This document shows, in pieces, positions 12,280 to 24,187 of a stretch of 64,000 bases of DNA (position 1 is the stretch's first letter; every line of letters begins with the position of its first letter). The notes under the pieces are model-generated. The model worked only from the letters and a program-made list of their open reading frames with translations, ran no database searches and was not told the DNA's origin. A program made the translations under genes and the position numbers. Origin of the DNA: Suillus spraguei (Eukaryota; Basidiomycota; Agaricomycetes; Boletales; Suillaceae); the NCBI GenBank assembly GCA_016800925.1, contig JABCPU010000002.1, forward strand, positions 558,001-622,000, in the 5' to 3' direction.

Positions 12280-15200
12280 TCATCTCCATGTTGGCTTTGA
12301 AGATACCCTCATGCTCGAATCAGGCAGAATACTCAGGTCCACACTGATATTAGCACTCGTATCGCTGCTGGGTACTGGGAGGGTTACCATCGCATTGGAT
12401 CCCTTCAGCCGCAAGGACCTTGTTGCATTGGAAAGTGAAAGTCTCTTTGGTCTCTTCGCAGGTGAACGCCCGATCGTTTCTACGCGTCTGGGCCCACTCG
12501 TGGACTCGTGCAATGGAGCGTCTTCGGATGGCTGGAGGATCATGCTAGATCGTCTCCTTGCCTTCTCGCTGCGCATAGGACCGACGTTCGAGCGCCGACG
12601 GGAGTTTTTAGACTGTGTCGTTGTACGGGAGGCTGACGTAGGAAGGCGTCGCGTTGGGCTAGCATCATGGTCCTTGTATTTCGGAATATGTAGAGATTCT
12701 ATATCTTGACTATTCATGCTACGGTCTGAGAGTGGTGGTGCACGCCGTATTGGTGAGTCTTCGTCCGCCTCCTGAAGACAGCCAAGGGAAGACGAGCCTT
12801 TCATTTTGAGAAAGCTCGGGTCCAGGCGGCTTGCTCGTGGGCGCTTGCTCGTGCTCGGGTGAAGGATCATGGAAGAATTGAACCTTGTCGATGATGAAGA
12901 GGATGATGCGGGAAGCATGATGTTGCTCAAGTTGAGACTGTCTTCTGTCCGCTCGTCTTCCCATTCGCTCTCGGACCCAGCAACAGAATGACAGCGTCCA
13001 CTAACATTCTCGCTGCTATCGCTGGACGTAACGAGAATAACTGGAGGGAATGGGGCGTTTCCCCTATCATCCAGTGCACCTTGTCCAGCTTCATCTTTCC
13101 ATTGTACGATTTTCTTCTCTTTCTCCTTGTCGGAGACACGACGGTAGGGTTGACCGATACTGGAACGCAGGGAACGTCGCGGCGACTTGTACGTCCGCCG
13201 TGAAGGTGAAGCGATAGCATTGTAAGACATGGACTTTCTGGAAACTTTGACAGCCTGCGGCAGTGTCGAACCTGATGGTACGCGGAATATATCAAGAGTA
13301 CCCATCCCATGAACCGCATATTCTGCCGTAGTTTGTCCTACCAGGGTTGCAAATGCGTCGTCATTTTGCTGCACCGCACCACGAAGCGTAGATGCTATTC
13401 CTTCGAAGCCATGTTCTGCTTCTAGATAACTAGCCGCTTCTCCTAACACAGCCGTGCACCGACCGACCATACCCAGGAGGCTGATGATCATCTCCGTTTG
13501 AGAGCGTACCGACTCCTGGACTGCATTACGTTCTCTTTCGGCTCGTACGCGATCGATCTCTGCCTTGCGGCAGCGTGCGTCTGTCTTGATGCAGTCGACG
13601 TGCAGTTCCTCTAGTTTATCGGACCGTCGTTCAGAGACTGCACGTAAGGTCGCCTCAAACATGTTACGGGAGTTTTGGGACCGCGTGAGACGAGTTACGA
13701 GAGAGGAATCGGGAGTTGTTACGGATTCTTCCAGCTGAGCAAGAGATTTAAGAAGGACACGCTCCGCTTCGAGGTCTGAAGAAAGCGGGAGAGATGATGA
13801 GGCTACCGCATCAATATGTGCAAGCCGAGACCGGATAATGGAAAGTTTCATCTCTGCCACCAAGAACTTTCCAGCACACGACGCGCCCTCAATTATACTC
13901 GCCTGAGTCTGCTCCATCTTATCCTGCATATCTCGTTTAGAACGGTCAACTTCAGCAGCAGCCTCTGCTCTCTTGCGCTTGAGAATATCGTTCTCAGCAC
14001 TGAGCTTGTCAGAAAGCTTGGCTTTAAGCTCGGCAACTTCGAGGTTGAGTCTATTGATAGCCTCGACGTATTGACCTACGTGTCTGTCGACGTTGACAAC
14101 ATTACGGGTGACAACCTTGGTCTTGATTTTCGTAGCACGTTCGGCATAGAGAAGGGTGTTGTGCGTATCATCGAAGTGCTGCGATGTAGGGGCAATACAA
14201 ACCACCATGACAGTCTTACAGTTCCCACCAAGTGAGAACTTTAGCAGTCGAGTAAGTTTGCTGTTGCGATAAGGTACATGACGAATAGCGCCACCACTCT
14301 CACAGAGCGCGTTAATGCAATTTCCGAGCGCGAGAAGTGATTTGTTGATGTTAGCACCTTCAACCATGCGCTGCCCCATATTGCTCGTTGCTGCAGCACG
14401 CTCACTACCAGCAAGATCAATAATGGAGAGTGTTGCCATGGTGCGCTGCTCGGTCAGAGAAGCCGTGCGAGGCGCTTGAGTAACATGCACTTGAAGGACC
14501 GCGTGCGATCGCGACGATGTCTCATTCGCATGAGTTGGGGATTGTGTCCTCCGCAAGTTGCCCTGGAGAACAATCTGTTTGACTTCTTCTGCACTCGTGG
14601 GACGGAGCTCGACGAGGCCCACAACCTTGACAGATTTGTCTTCGCGGATTTTCAGGCCACCACGCGGAGTGGGCATGCTAGGCTCGGAGAGTAGATCTCG
14701 AATCTCTTCGTTGTAAATTTCGAGAAAAGTAGCGACGACTTCTATGTTCCAGTCATCCTTTCGATCCTCAATGCGTTGGAAGAGGTCTGCCATTGTGAGG
14801 TAGATAATACCAGGATCGCTTTCAGTACCGCTGATAGTATGCGTTTTACCACACCCTGTTGCCTATGGAGCATCGTCAAAAGCTACACGACAGCCTTTAA
14901 GGAAATTCGCATACCCCATAGGCAAATACGGTAGCATTGTAGCCGTCCAAAAGGCCATTTAATAGTGGTTTTGCGGTAGCTTCATACACGTCACCCTGTC
15001 TCGCCCCACTATCGAATACTCGATCAAACATGAATCTCTTGTCCTTGTATCTCTTTGTCCCTGGAGGCACGAATCCACGCTCGACAAACGAACGGGTCTT
15101 ATCTCTCTCCTCTGGATCAAATGTAAGAATACGGTCATCGACGATTTGCACAATGTCGCGAAGGGGTGCTGACTGAGTTACAAGTCTTCCTGGTGCTGCA

Positions 15201-15366
15201 AGGGTGCCGTCACCGCGAATTGTAGTATCATAAGATGGTTCTGGAAGACGCGCAGCTTCCCATGTTGTGGGAGGTCTGACACGGACTGGGTGATATTAGA
15301 TTATGAGGAGCACGTTATCAAAGAATCTGAGTCACCCGCGACAGTGATGGAGCCAGCGGCAACCAT
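12280..15366 (-). CDS. Kinesin-8 (KIP3/Klp5-type) motor
   Basis: A plus-end-directed microtubule motor and depolymerase that controls spindle length and nuclear position. The first exon encodes MVAAGSITVA and a GTGACT/CACCCAG intron joins it to VRVRPP, the first motor strand. The P-loop (ATGCGKTHTISG) follows a second intron near 14890. The 837-codon main exon holds ETSSRSHAVLQVHV (switch I), IIDLAGSERAA (switch II) and the kinesin-8 neck region NVDRHVGQYVEAINRLNLEV, which sets the subfamily. A coiled coil and a ~350-residue Ser/Arg-rich basic tail follow, fitting a second microtubule-binding region. No frame breaks are seen across the large exon. Confidence 0.93.
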
Positions 15367-15648
15367 GGCTTGATTAAGGACTGTCAGACTATATAGAAAC
15401 CAATTGGGTGGTTGTCGCTGTGTGCGGTCGCGATAAAAGATGTTAGCTCGACGCAGCGAGCAATTATGAAGAAAGTATAGATGCAGGAGTCAGTGGGACC
15501 TCGTTTCGTTCAAAAATCAACCTGACGCGTCCAACAGTATGCTCACGTGATTTCTTGCCTCGTGACTTGGACTGGCCCATAAAATTTCTCAGTTTGTTTC
15601 GCCTCCAAATACTGGCAATGAGAGAGCAAATTCACCGGTTCCATCTCC

Positions 15649-15813
15649 ATGGCGGCGGCAATGGTTATCCAGCTCATCATAGGCGCTGTCATTGTTTATA
15701 TGACCCCATTTCTCAACAAACAGCCTACAATACCTCAATCCTTTCTGGGCATGCATGGGGGCAAGGGCTTGTCAACGGAGATCCCGACCGGATCAAAAAT
15801 GAGCTCGGGATGA
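15649..15813 (+). CDS. Possible small membrane protein (54 aa)
   Basis: A short open frame begins MAAAMVIQLIIGAVIVYMTP and ends ...GLSTEIPTGSKMSSG. The N-terminal ~20 residues would form one membrane segment and the rest is polar, which resembles a small organellar or ER membrane subunit. It starts 282 bp from the kinesin start, in divergent orientation. I do not recognise a family, and a second exon is possible. A longer overlapping frame (15555-15878) looks less protein-like. Confidence 0.28.
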   Translation: MAAAMVIQLIIGAVIVYMTPFLNKQPTIPQSFLGMHGGKGLSTEIPTGSKMSSG

Positions 15814-18100
15814 GAAAGATGTATTTCATGCACTTGTACAAGAATTTACTTGTGGACTATGTGATTCAAAATGTATAACACTCAATGAACAGAGTGTCAT
15901 ATTTCTCTAGCTCGTGATGGGAGCGACTGAGGGTAAGGACGCTGGGTAACGGTCGTCCAGCCGCTGAGGAGTGGTCGTTACATCAGCTTGAACTTGAGCA
16001 TAAGTCTACGATGTCGTTCTCTCTCTATCTCTCGTTCTATCCATAGGGATCCATTCCATTCTCTCTCTCTCTAATATGATATCATGCGGTTCGGAAGAAA
16101 ACGGAATGTTGAGCACTGATGGTGCTTGATAGGAAGAGGTGGTGCACGCTGTGCTCCCACGATGGGCCATACTGAAAGTACGAGACTCATCTGAGTGTGT
16201 TGTTCTGGCGTGATAGAAGGGTGCCAGAATTCTGGGAGTTGTCTTACAGAAATGCTAGTTTTGCGGTGAAGACTTCCGCATCGGATGCTGTGATGAGCTC
16301 CGTAGGTGAACTAGCAGATCTGGGCATATCGTCTAGTTCGTCGATGGTGGGTGAACTTGTGAAAGCCTGTTGTATTGTCACAAAGGAGTCACTGCTGGTC
16401 ACTGTTGTGTCACATCGGTGTCACGCCACAACACACAAACTGAGTTTAAATGGCAGCTGTCCTCAAGTACTGTCGAGGTTCTCTTCAGCTATGTTCATAT
16501 GTCGACTCGGACTCAAAATGATAATGATTGGCTATCCTTTGCAATAAGACTGAGTATGATCATGTACAAAAAATGCAAATCCGTATCACTATCATTTCGC
16601 CCTACATACCCAATCCGTTGTCGATATAATTGCTAGTCAGATGGTCGGCTGCCCAGAACACGAGTTGTACACGTACATTGACATGCACAGGAAGGCAGAT
16701 ATATACCATATACACGCGTAGTGCACATGTTCCAGGTATAATAAAACATTACCTCAGCTTATTCTCAGGCGTTTCCGGCTCGGTGGTCCATTGGTATTAA
16801 TTATGTAACATGAACACGGAGCTCCATTTGTTTTCCAAATCCCCGCTAGGTGTATCCGCGACTGTGTACCTGCGTGTCACAAGCAGGGAAAAAAGTGGTA
16901 AAGAGCACTGGTCCCCCATTCTACCTACCAATTACCAAGGATGGGTTGTGGAGAACTTGCCAGAAGAAGGTCCAAGGGCCCACAGAGCAAGTTTCACGTC
17001 TACAGCCTTCGTAACCGCAGCACCTCCTAAATTTCATGGCAGTTATGGACTCCGTATACAACCAAGGCTCCTGACACGGCTGTGATATTTCGTTTGTAGG
17101 CTGCGACATCGTAGCGCACCGGATGGTCAATAGGCGCCCCTTTAAATTCTGTGACAAGGCTAGATAATGTATTCAGAAGCACACTTCTACGTCATCAGGG
17201 ATATGTTCACTGGTAGTCTATGAACGGCGTCGCAAAAGGCTGTGGCGACTTATCGCACTGCGAAGGGAAATCTACTGAGTGGATCTCCCTGTTCAGCAGT
17301 GTCATACCAATTCTACAGCACTCACGAAGTCGTTCGACGAGCCAACGTTGTATGTTCAACAACTTCCCTGAGGATACTGGTTTGCATTAATGACATCACA
17401 CACGGCGCGTCCGGTGCGTGAGATCACGTGGACAAACCTCAAGAGAAGGAACCAGCTTCATTCATGGACATGAATAGGTGAGATGCGAAATTGCTAAGCT
17501 CCCTTTCCGACATGGCTTTGATCCGAATAGATGGAACAAGAGACGCTTTTGATGATTGCCATTTTGTTGTTGACCAGGATTGATAAAGCACCCCACAAGG
17601 TACCTTGGGGCACTGTACCTAAATTGTTGTCTGTCAAGAAAATGCCTAGCCTGAGGAAGTGGCAGTACTTCCGACCGGCAGTGCAAGCAGTGACAAGGCT
17701 AAAAGGGCCTATCGGTGAAGAGCGGTGTTCGATCTAAATTCCCTTCTGCGCAGCGGTCCACGGTTGTGGTCATGAAAGATCTCCAAGTTAATGAAATAAT
17801 CGTCATAGGTAGTCTTCGTATGCGTGTCGGCACGCGACTAGAGCTGTAAGAACTGTAAAGGAATGCTCCAAATATTGATGAGTCATGAGCACAGCAGGAG
17901 AAACCAATGTGTGACTTGGGCGTCTGCCCTGCCACGAAAGGATCAATAAAAGACACTAAGCAGTGACTCAATGCCCTCCAGACAACGATATTCTCCTCAC
18001 CGTAAATTTAGGCTCTCGTTCGTGTGACCAGATCAAGGATCCTTGTTAAAAGAAACACGGTGATAACAAACTCTTTGATACCGTCACAGTCATTATCGTA
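15814..18100. other. 2.3 kb without a recognisable gene
   Basis: Only short open frames. A pyrimidine-rich CTCTCT tract lies around 16019-16072. A minus-strand stretch at about 16240-16370 reads as plausible coding (FTSSPTIDELDDMPRSASS) but has no start, family or convincing splice partner. The last few hundred bases are upstream sequence of the next gene. A fast-evolving or non-coding gene may be hidden here. Confidence 0.4.
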
Positions 18101-21100
18101 ATGATGGTAGCGTTCACCGGAACCGATCTGCCTGCTTCAGGTCAGTTCATAATCCCTGGTAACTTGCTTGACCCTGTAGAAACTGAATTAGACCAAGCTA
18201 AAGCTCTTCGATCACCGTTCCAGTCAGCTCCCACTGGGGATACCGAGGCGATTTTATCGTATTACAAGTCCGCTGCAGTTAATGGAGCAATGTCGGACGC
18301 CAGCAGCTTATTAACTCCCAGTTCAGGTCCTTCATCCACCTCTGTCTCCCCAGTTGCTTTTCATTCTCGTTCGATCTCGTCGGCGTCTATCACTACCCAA
18401 TCTTCTTCCTCTGCTTACTCTTTTGAGTCCTCGAAGGCGCGTGCAACTGCTCCAAGCGCGTATAAACCTCCTCAGACGCGGCCTGCCTCCCCTCCTGGTT
18501 TGAACGGATCAGTACGCCGCCAAAGCACACCGTCCGAAGGTAGCGCAGATAGACGGCGCATTGCTATCGTTGAGATGAACACATGCGCACATGTTGGCGA
18601 GTACCCGAAGAGTGATTCCTACACGAGCACTTCTCCTTCGAGTGACTTATATCCCCGACGAGGTTGTGAGACACAGCTAGGTAGTCTCGCACTTGTTGCA
18701 CCACCGGACGCGTCGCCACGAACATTCGGGTTTACCCATCCACCCACTTCACCTGTCCAGCCCCCGTCTATCCAACTACTAGCCTCTTCGAGCACCGCAC
18801 CTTCTCACATACGTTCATCGCCAGAGACGGTCAGAGTCTCTGAAAAAGTCACGGGGCACTCTCGGAAGTCATCGCGCGAGGTGGCTATCGTAGGCACAAT
18901 GTCTCTTTCAGACCAGGGCTACTCATCCCTTGTCACAGAAGCACTCAAACCACCCCTATTCCAAGCGCCCCAATCGCGTTCACCTTCCCCTGGGATATCT
19001 GAGACTTCTGATTCAGGGAGTTCCACTGCGCCTCCCAAGAGTAGACAGAGGAAAGACGCGCTCTTCCCTAGTGTAAGCCCAATTAAGGAGCTGAAAGAGA
19101 CACTATCTCCCCCAGCAAGCCCCATGCCCGCACCTGTGGTAACGCCACGCATAGGAGAAAGCAAGGGTATTAGCGATCGTGTGGCTGGTCCTGTCATCGT
19201 CAATATCTTCCCCGAATCGCCCACACCTGTTAATGGGAAGCACACTATGACCCTATCCCCCAAGACACCTACACCTACACCTGCCACTCCTTATTTGCAC
19301 TATCAGCCTGGTCTACATGCAAAAGCGGGACCGCTACCTCCTCCTCCCATGTCTGTTTTTAGTATCGACTCCAGTGCACCGCCACCACCTAGACCACCTC
19401 GACATCAGCCACTGAAGAAGAAGGGAGATACGGATGCTCTGAAGCAAGCGTTGGCTCTACCTCCTTCTGTCGCAGCCGCACTCAAAACGCGAATACTTCT
19501 CGCGGAGCCCAAGGAAGAACGTGGAGCGACTACCAATTCTCCGCCTTCGGAAACAGTAAAGGAGCTTGCTCCGACTTTGAGTATCAGCCCTTCTGGACCA
19601 GATGCCTTGCAACCAGTGACCTCCGAACCTCAGTCAGGGGAGCCAAAGTCTCAGTGCGTCCTTTTCTTTTGTGTTCCTGTCCCGCATTAAATATCTCTCA
19701 TACAGGCCCGATACCTCAGACCAGAGGAAGGAGTCAGAACTTCCCCAGACGCCAGCTCATATTCGCGAAGGCGCCTTCCCTCCCTCACGCATTTGTACAA
19801 CAGACTCAAGCTCAAACCTTACCGTGTCCCCAGATCAAACAATTGTTCCTCTTCCCCGCCATGAGTCTATAGATGACTTGGTTGCTACCGTCGGACATGC
19901 AATTGATGACATGGGTATAATCCGTTCATCTGACGTTCCTCCTCCGACTGTTCTGGAGCCCTTGCGGCACAACGAGATTCGGGGCAATCAATCTGGTCTC
20001 GACATTCGACGTATCTCCTTAACACCCACACCACCCCTAGATAATGATGATAGCATTGAGAATAGTAGACATGAAGTTCTTCCGCCGCTACCGGCGAAGA
20101 ACGAGTCTCAGCCTTCAGACTTACGGGTTAGAAGTGCGCTCAGTATTAAGCGGTTTTCGTCTCTTCCACGCACGCCCTCGCCGATATCGCTCGTCCAGCC
20201 TTCCATGGAAAGCAAAATGTCTTCAAGGACGCCATCACCATCGTTCGTGGATCGTCCAGTACCAAAAGCATTGCTTCCAGTTCAGAAGGTCAAGTCTGCA
20301 TGGCCGCCAGCCATGCATTTTGCAGATGTGGCTGTGAAGAAAAATGCCCTCGATCGGTCCATGGGATATGCGCAGAAGATTAATGAACTTTATATGTATG
20401 ATTGTGGATTAGGTGATTGGATTGTAGAGACAAGATATAAAGGTGAGAGTTACATTGGTCCCCATGCATATATGCGCTTATAGCAGGATTAGCTGCAAAT
20501 CCTTCAAAACGCGTCCCTGCGAAAACGACTGCCCGTGTTCCATCGACCCATTCTCACCGCACCCAAACTCGTAACATCTCAGAGTCCTCGACTGGCTCCG
20601 AAGTTACTTTTCCTAGGCGTCCAGACGCATACTTAGCTACAGATCTGTCGACACCTCCCTCTGGTGACTCCAGTCCCCCTAATGCACCTCCTTCGCTTCC
20701 GTACCCAGCACTTGCTTCAGCGCCACGCAACGGACCAAATAGAGCATCCACTATTATTGCTAGCTCATCTTCATCATCTGGTCGCTCGCTGACTTCTTCC
20801 ACTTCGTTGAACAAATCTCCTGGAAGCTTTTTTGCGTCTTTGGGACGGAAAACAAGTCTTAAGAAAGATAAGGGTGTAGCATTGATGGCTCCAGTACTTG
20901 GGAGGAAGCTGTCTAAAAGTCCACAGCGACAGGAGCCGAATCCGCGACCGATGACTATTCCGAGCTCCCCATCCGTGCCAGGGGGTCCTCGCGCACCCCC
21001 TGATCGTATGCAAAGGTCCCATACTATAGTCTTTTCCCCTCAGTCCCAGTCAAATGGCACAGGTCACCACCGATCAAATACAGTTATACAACGACCATCG

Positions 21101-21307
21101 CAACTCAGTGGCCGCCACACATTTTCCGAACGCGGATCACCCACTGACCCAGATGAATTCGCACGTCAAGTGGACAAACTTGCTGCTCTTCTCCCGAAGG
21201 CTGATAAAACTGTCCTTGGAGGGTATCTTCGTAGGGCAGGCCAGGATATCCTTGCCATTGGACAATATCTCGAAGACGAGAAGAATGGAACTCTACGTAA
21301 TGTTTGA
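18101..21307 (+). CDS. Large disordered protein with C-terminal CUE-like domain
   Basis: About 1,040 residues in three exons. Exon 1 ends GEPKSQ at a GTGCGT donor, spliced to PDTSDQRKESELPQ. Exon 2 ends in VETRYK and joins to GLAANPSKRVP after a GTGAGA...TAGCAG intron. Most of the protein is Ser/Pro/Thr-rich, with proline runs and many S/T-P sites. Two stretches look folded: KNALDRSMGYAQKINELYMY with DCGLGDWIVETRYK in the middle, and the C-terminal FARQVDKLAALLPKADKTVL with GGYLRRAGQDILAIGQYLED. The latter has the spacing of a CUE/UBA three-helix ubiquitin-binding fold (L..L.P..D..VL...L...G.D...A...L). It may be a signalling or polarity scaffold; function is not established. Confidence 0.75.
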
Positions 21308-21482
21308 TTTGACAGTGCTCATTTATGCTTTGTTACTTTCACTCGCACATTTTATACCCTCGTGTCTATATGATACATGTATTATTTGTTTTCGTGATTA
21401 CACTACTGCCGGAATCGGAATAGACTGTTACTGTGCTGAGATTTACCTTGCAGGTCTGAATCCATGTTTGACGGCCTGGTTG

Positions 21483-23249
21483 CTACTGAACTCTGCAGGA
21501 TTGGTGTGTTAGCACGGCTAGAATTCTGACAGCAGTCGACTCACGATGCTGTTGGGCAAGACGAGGTCTAGCGGATGAACTTGTCCCGCCCCAACCGGAC
21601 CCGCCCGAACCACCAGATGGCGGAGGAACTTTGGAACAATTGAAGTGTGGAATGAGCATGTTTTCAACCTCGTTGGCGCTATCGGAACGTTCTGAGATGG
21701 AGTTTGTTCCATATGAAGGATCATTGTTGCTGACAGTAAAAGGTCGTCGCTGCATGTTGGTGCGCTGCTGAGGGCGAGTAGCCTGAGGCCAAGCGCCGCT
21801 TTGATGAGGCCCAAAAGGGCCAGCCATGGTGCGATTAACCAACGGAGTTCTTTGTATCTGAGGCTGTATTAGGCAAAGTCAACTCGGCAAGCATGGATCT
21901 TGTACCCCATTTGCGTCCATTCCGCCGATCACTGCACCAATATCCACACTAGCTCTACTTTTATTATGGTCGTCTTGAGGAGGTCGATCAAACATGTTCA
22001 CACCGCTAACACCCTGCCCAGGTGGGGCTGTGCTTGGAGCAAGTAATGACTTCCGCTTTGCTTTGTCGTATTGGGCCTAGTGCAACTGTGAGTACATCAG
22101 CCCACCAGTCAATTCTCGGAGCTACCTTCAGTTTTTGATACTCCTTCTCACGTTCTCTAGAAGAATCCTGTAGTTCGTGAACCTTTCGCCGTTCCAGTTC
22201 CATGTCGCGTTCCAACTCTGAGATAATTGAAGCCTATGCCATTCTGTGAGCGGGGCGGTTCACTATACCTGCGACCTTGTTGCTAAGAAGATTGATTTCC
22301 CCATTCGCTAGAAGTTGTGAGTGAAAATAGTCTAACGCGAGAGGAGCATCACCTTCTCTGATGACATTGTCTAGCTGCTTTTGTAATTGTGCTTGCTTGT
22401 CATTGAGGTTGCGGATGACCGCCTGCTGGAATGAGCTGATATACTGATCCAATAACCCTACTCCATGAATAGTATACCACGTACTTCTCTTGATGTACCT
22501 GATACTGCCAGAATGATAGAGCCCTCCACCAGATGACATATCAGATGATCGAGGAACAGAGTGGGCTCATGAGAAACAAGACGCTCACCGGCTGCAAATT
22601 TCCATGATTAAGGATGGGCTAAGGCCCGAAAGAACAGACTACCGACACTAAGCTTGGGTCTGACGAAGAATTTCGTGCATATATTCACCGTTTTGTAGTC
22701 ATTAGTTGGGTGTAATGAGCACACCTGGAAACAATTAGGATTCTGAACCGGAACGCAGTGTACCAAGAGACTCACAACCACATCATCTCTTCGTGACATT
22801 GCAGTAGATGAATTTGCCTGGAATTACAGGATCGACGAGTGACTTACGGCTCAGTCAGTGATGTTTCACAAGCTAGGACATCAATCAGAATGCGGGGTGC
22901 AAGAAAAAAAAGAAAAAAAATACCAGGACATAACCGCGAGGCATTAAACAATTCGTTTGCACAGTCAACTAATGGAACCGCAAGAATTATTCATGGTTAG
23001 CGGACCCTTTGCGTTCGTTCGTTCGGCTTTCATCAGATCTTACCGCAGAATATATGCGAGCCTAGCGTAGAATGGTTATGGATAAGCCATCGATAACGCC
23101 CGACTGAGATTGACTACTTACATGTTGTCTAGAAGAATCGTTGTGGGCAGAGCAAAATTGGAACAGGAAAGTGATGGGCTTACCACCACCGCCTTGTCGA
23201 TGAGAGTCTTGCGACATGTCAGTCGGTTACATCGTAGCTCTGCATCCAT
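21483..23249 (-). CDS. HEI10: Meiotic crossover RING protein HEI10/CCNB1IP1
   Basis: HEI10-type proteins are RING E3 ligases of the synaptonemal complex that mature crossover sites. The start MDAELRCNRLTCRKTL lies at 23249. The RING (C..C...CSHIFCVDCANELF, RLCPACETSLTEP) is followed by DDVVVCSLHPTNDYKT, SVLSGLSPSLIMEICSR, then the coiled coil SFQQAVIRNLNDKQAQLQKQ and ERDMELERRKVHELQDSSRE, and a low-complexity tail. The RING part is cut into very small exons: 66, 7, 18, 45, 25, 13, 36 and 50 nt (23184-23249, 23122-23128, 23044-23061, 22924-22968, 22848-22872, 22776-22788, 22689-22724, 22589-22638). All have GT-AG borders and matching phase. The last exon and stop are less certain. Confidence 0.88.
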
Positions 23250-24187
23250 CCTTGAAGTACGAGTAGAATATCGTTATTCTCTGTCTTCAGCTTCAGGCCT
23301 TCAAATTTATTGAAGGAGTCCTGTACGAGTTTGAAGTCACAAGTGATGCATTTAAAATTGATCATAAAAGGAAACTACTGTAGTTCTACATCACATGACG
23401 TGACATTATTGTGACATTTTGTGACATCGCCGTCGCCGTCCGCTGACTCGCCTATATACGCTTATTACGCTACTCAACATATATGTCCTCGATCTCTATC
23501 TTATCTACTTGCGAGCCCAAACCTGCCTCCATTAAGTCTACTATTATCGTCTCAGGCAACACTCAATATCCACGGAACTTTTAGTAACAGTGGATGTTAA
23601 TACATCACTAACCGAAGATTGAATTAAATTTCCCTCACATTTTCTTTACTTGCACTAGTCAGCTTTCTTCTCTTCTGGCTGCTATGATTATAGCCGCCCA
23701 AATTTGCAATTTGAGTCTTTTGCGAGGCATAACAGTTACAAGTTGTGAACTTCACTAGTACAATGAATGCGGCAGTATGTATTATTAGTACTTACTTTAT
23801 TGTCACGCTGCACAGCCACAACATAAGCCCGAAAGTTCAGGAAAAAGCCTACTACTCAGAAATGCGAATCAAGAAAATCTGTTCCAGTCAATTGTCCGCA
23901 CACTTGGTATGAACAATCAACTGGAACAGATTTTCCTAGAAGTATCTTAGCGAGAATCCTTGGGCATTTTAACACCAATGTCACGAAAAGTCATGTGATC
24001 TACATGTTAGCATCCGAGTCCGCAATCATGCTGTACGTATGTCAACAAAGCCTAAACAACAAAACTTAGCAAGAAAAATGGAGGACTGGTATTATCAGCA
24101 ATTGTGTTTGATCCACGATGTCTAATTAGGAGCAGATGAGGAGGTATCGGGAGTAGAGTTACTCCAATAATATGAAATTGTAGGTTA
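23250..24187. other. Intergenic, with one hairpin repeat
   Basis: About 940 bp upstream of HEI10 and downstream of the GAR gene. Contains repeated GTGACAT words near 23396-23430 and the inverted repeat at 23873-23935. No gene seen. Confidence 0.5.
23873..23935. repeat. Inverted repeat, 23-nt arms
   Basis: The left arm starts GAAAATCTGTTCCAGTCAAT and the right arm is its reverse complement at 21 of 23 positions, with a 17-nt loop. It could fold into a stable hairpin. It may be a MITE remnant or a small-RNA precursor. No flanking duplication was recognised. Confidence 0.7.
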
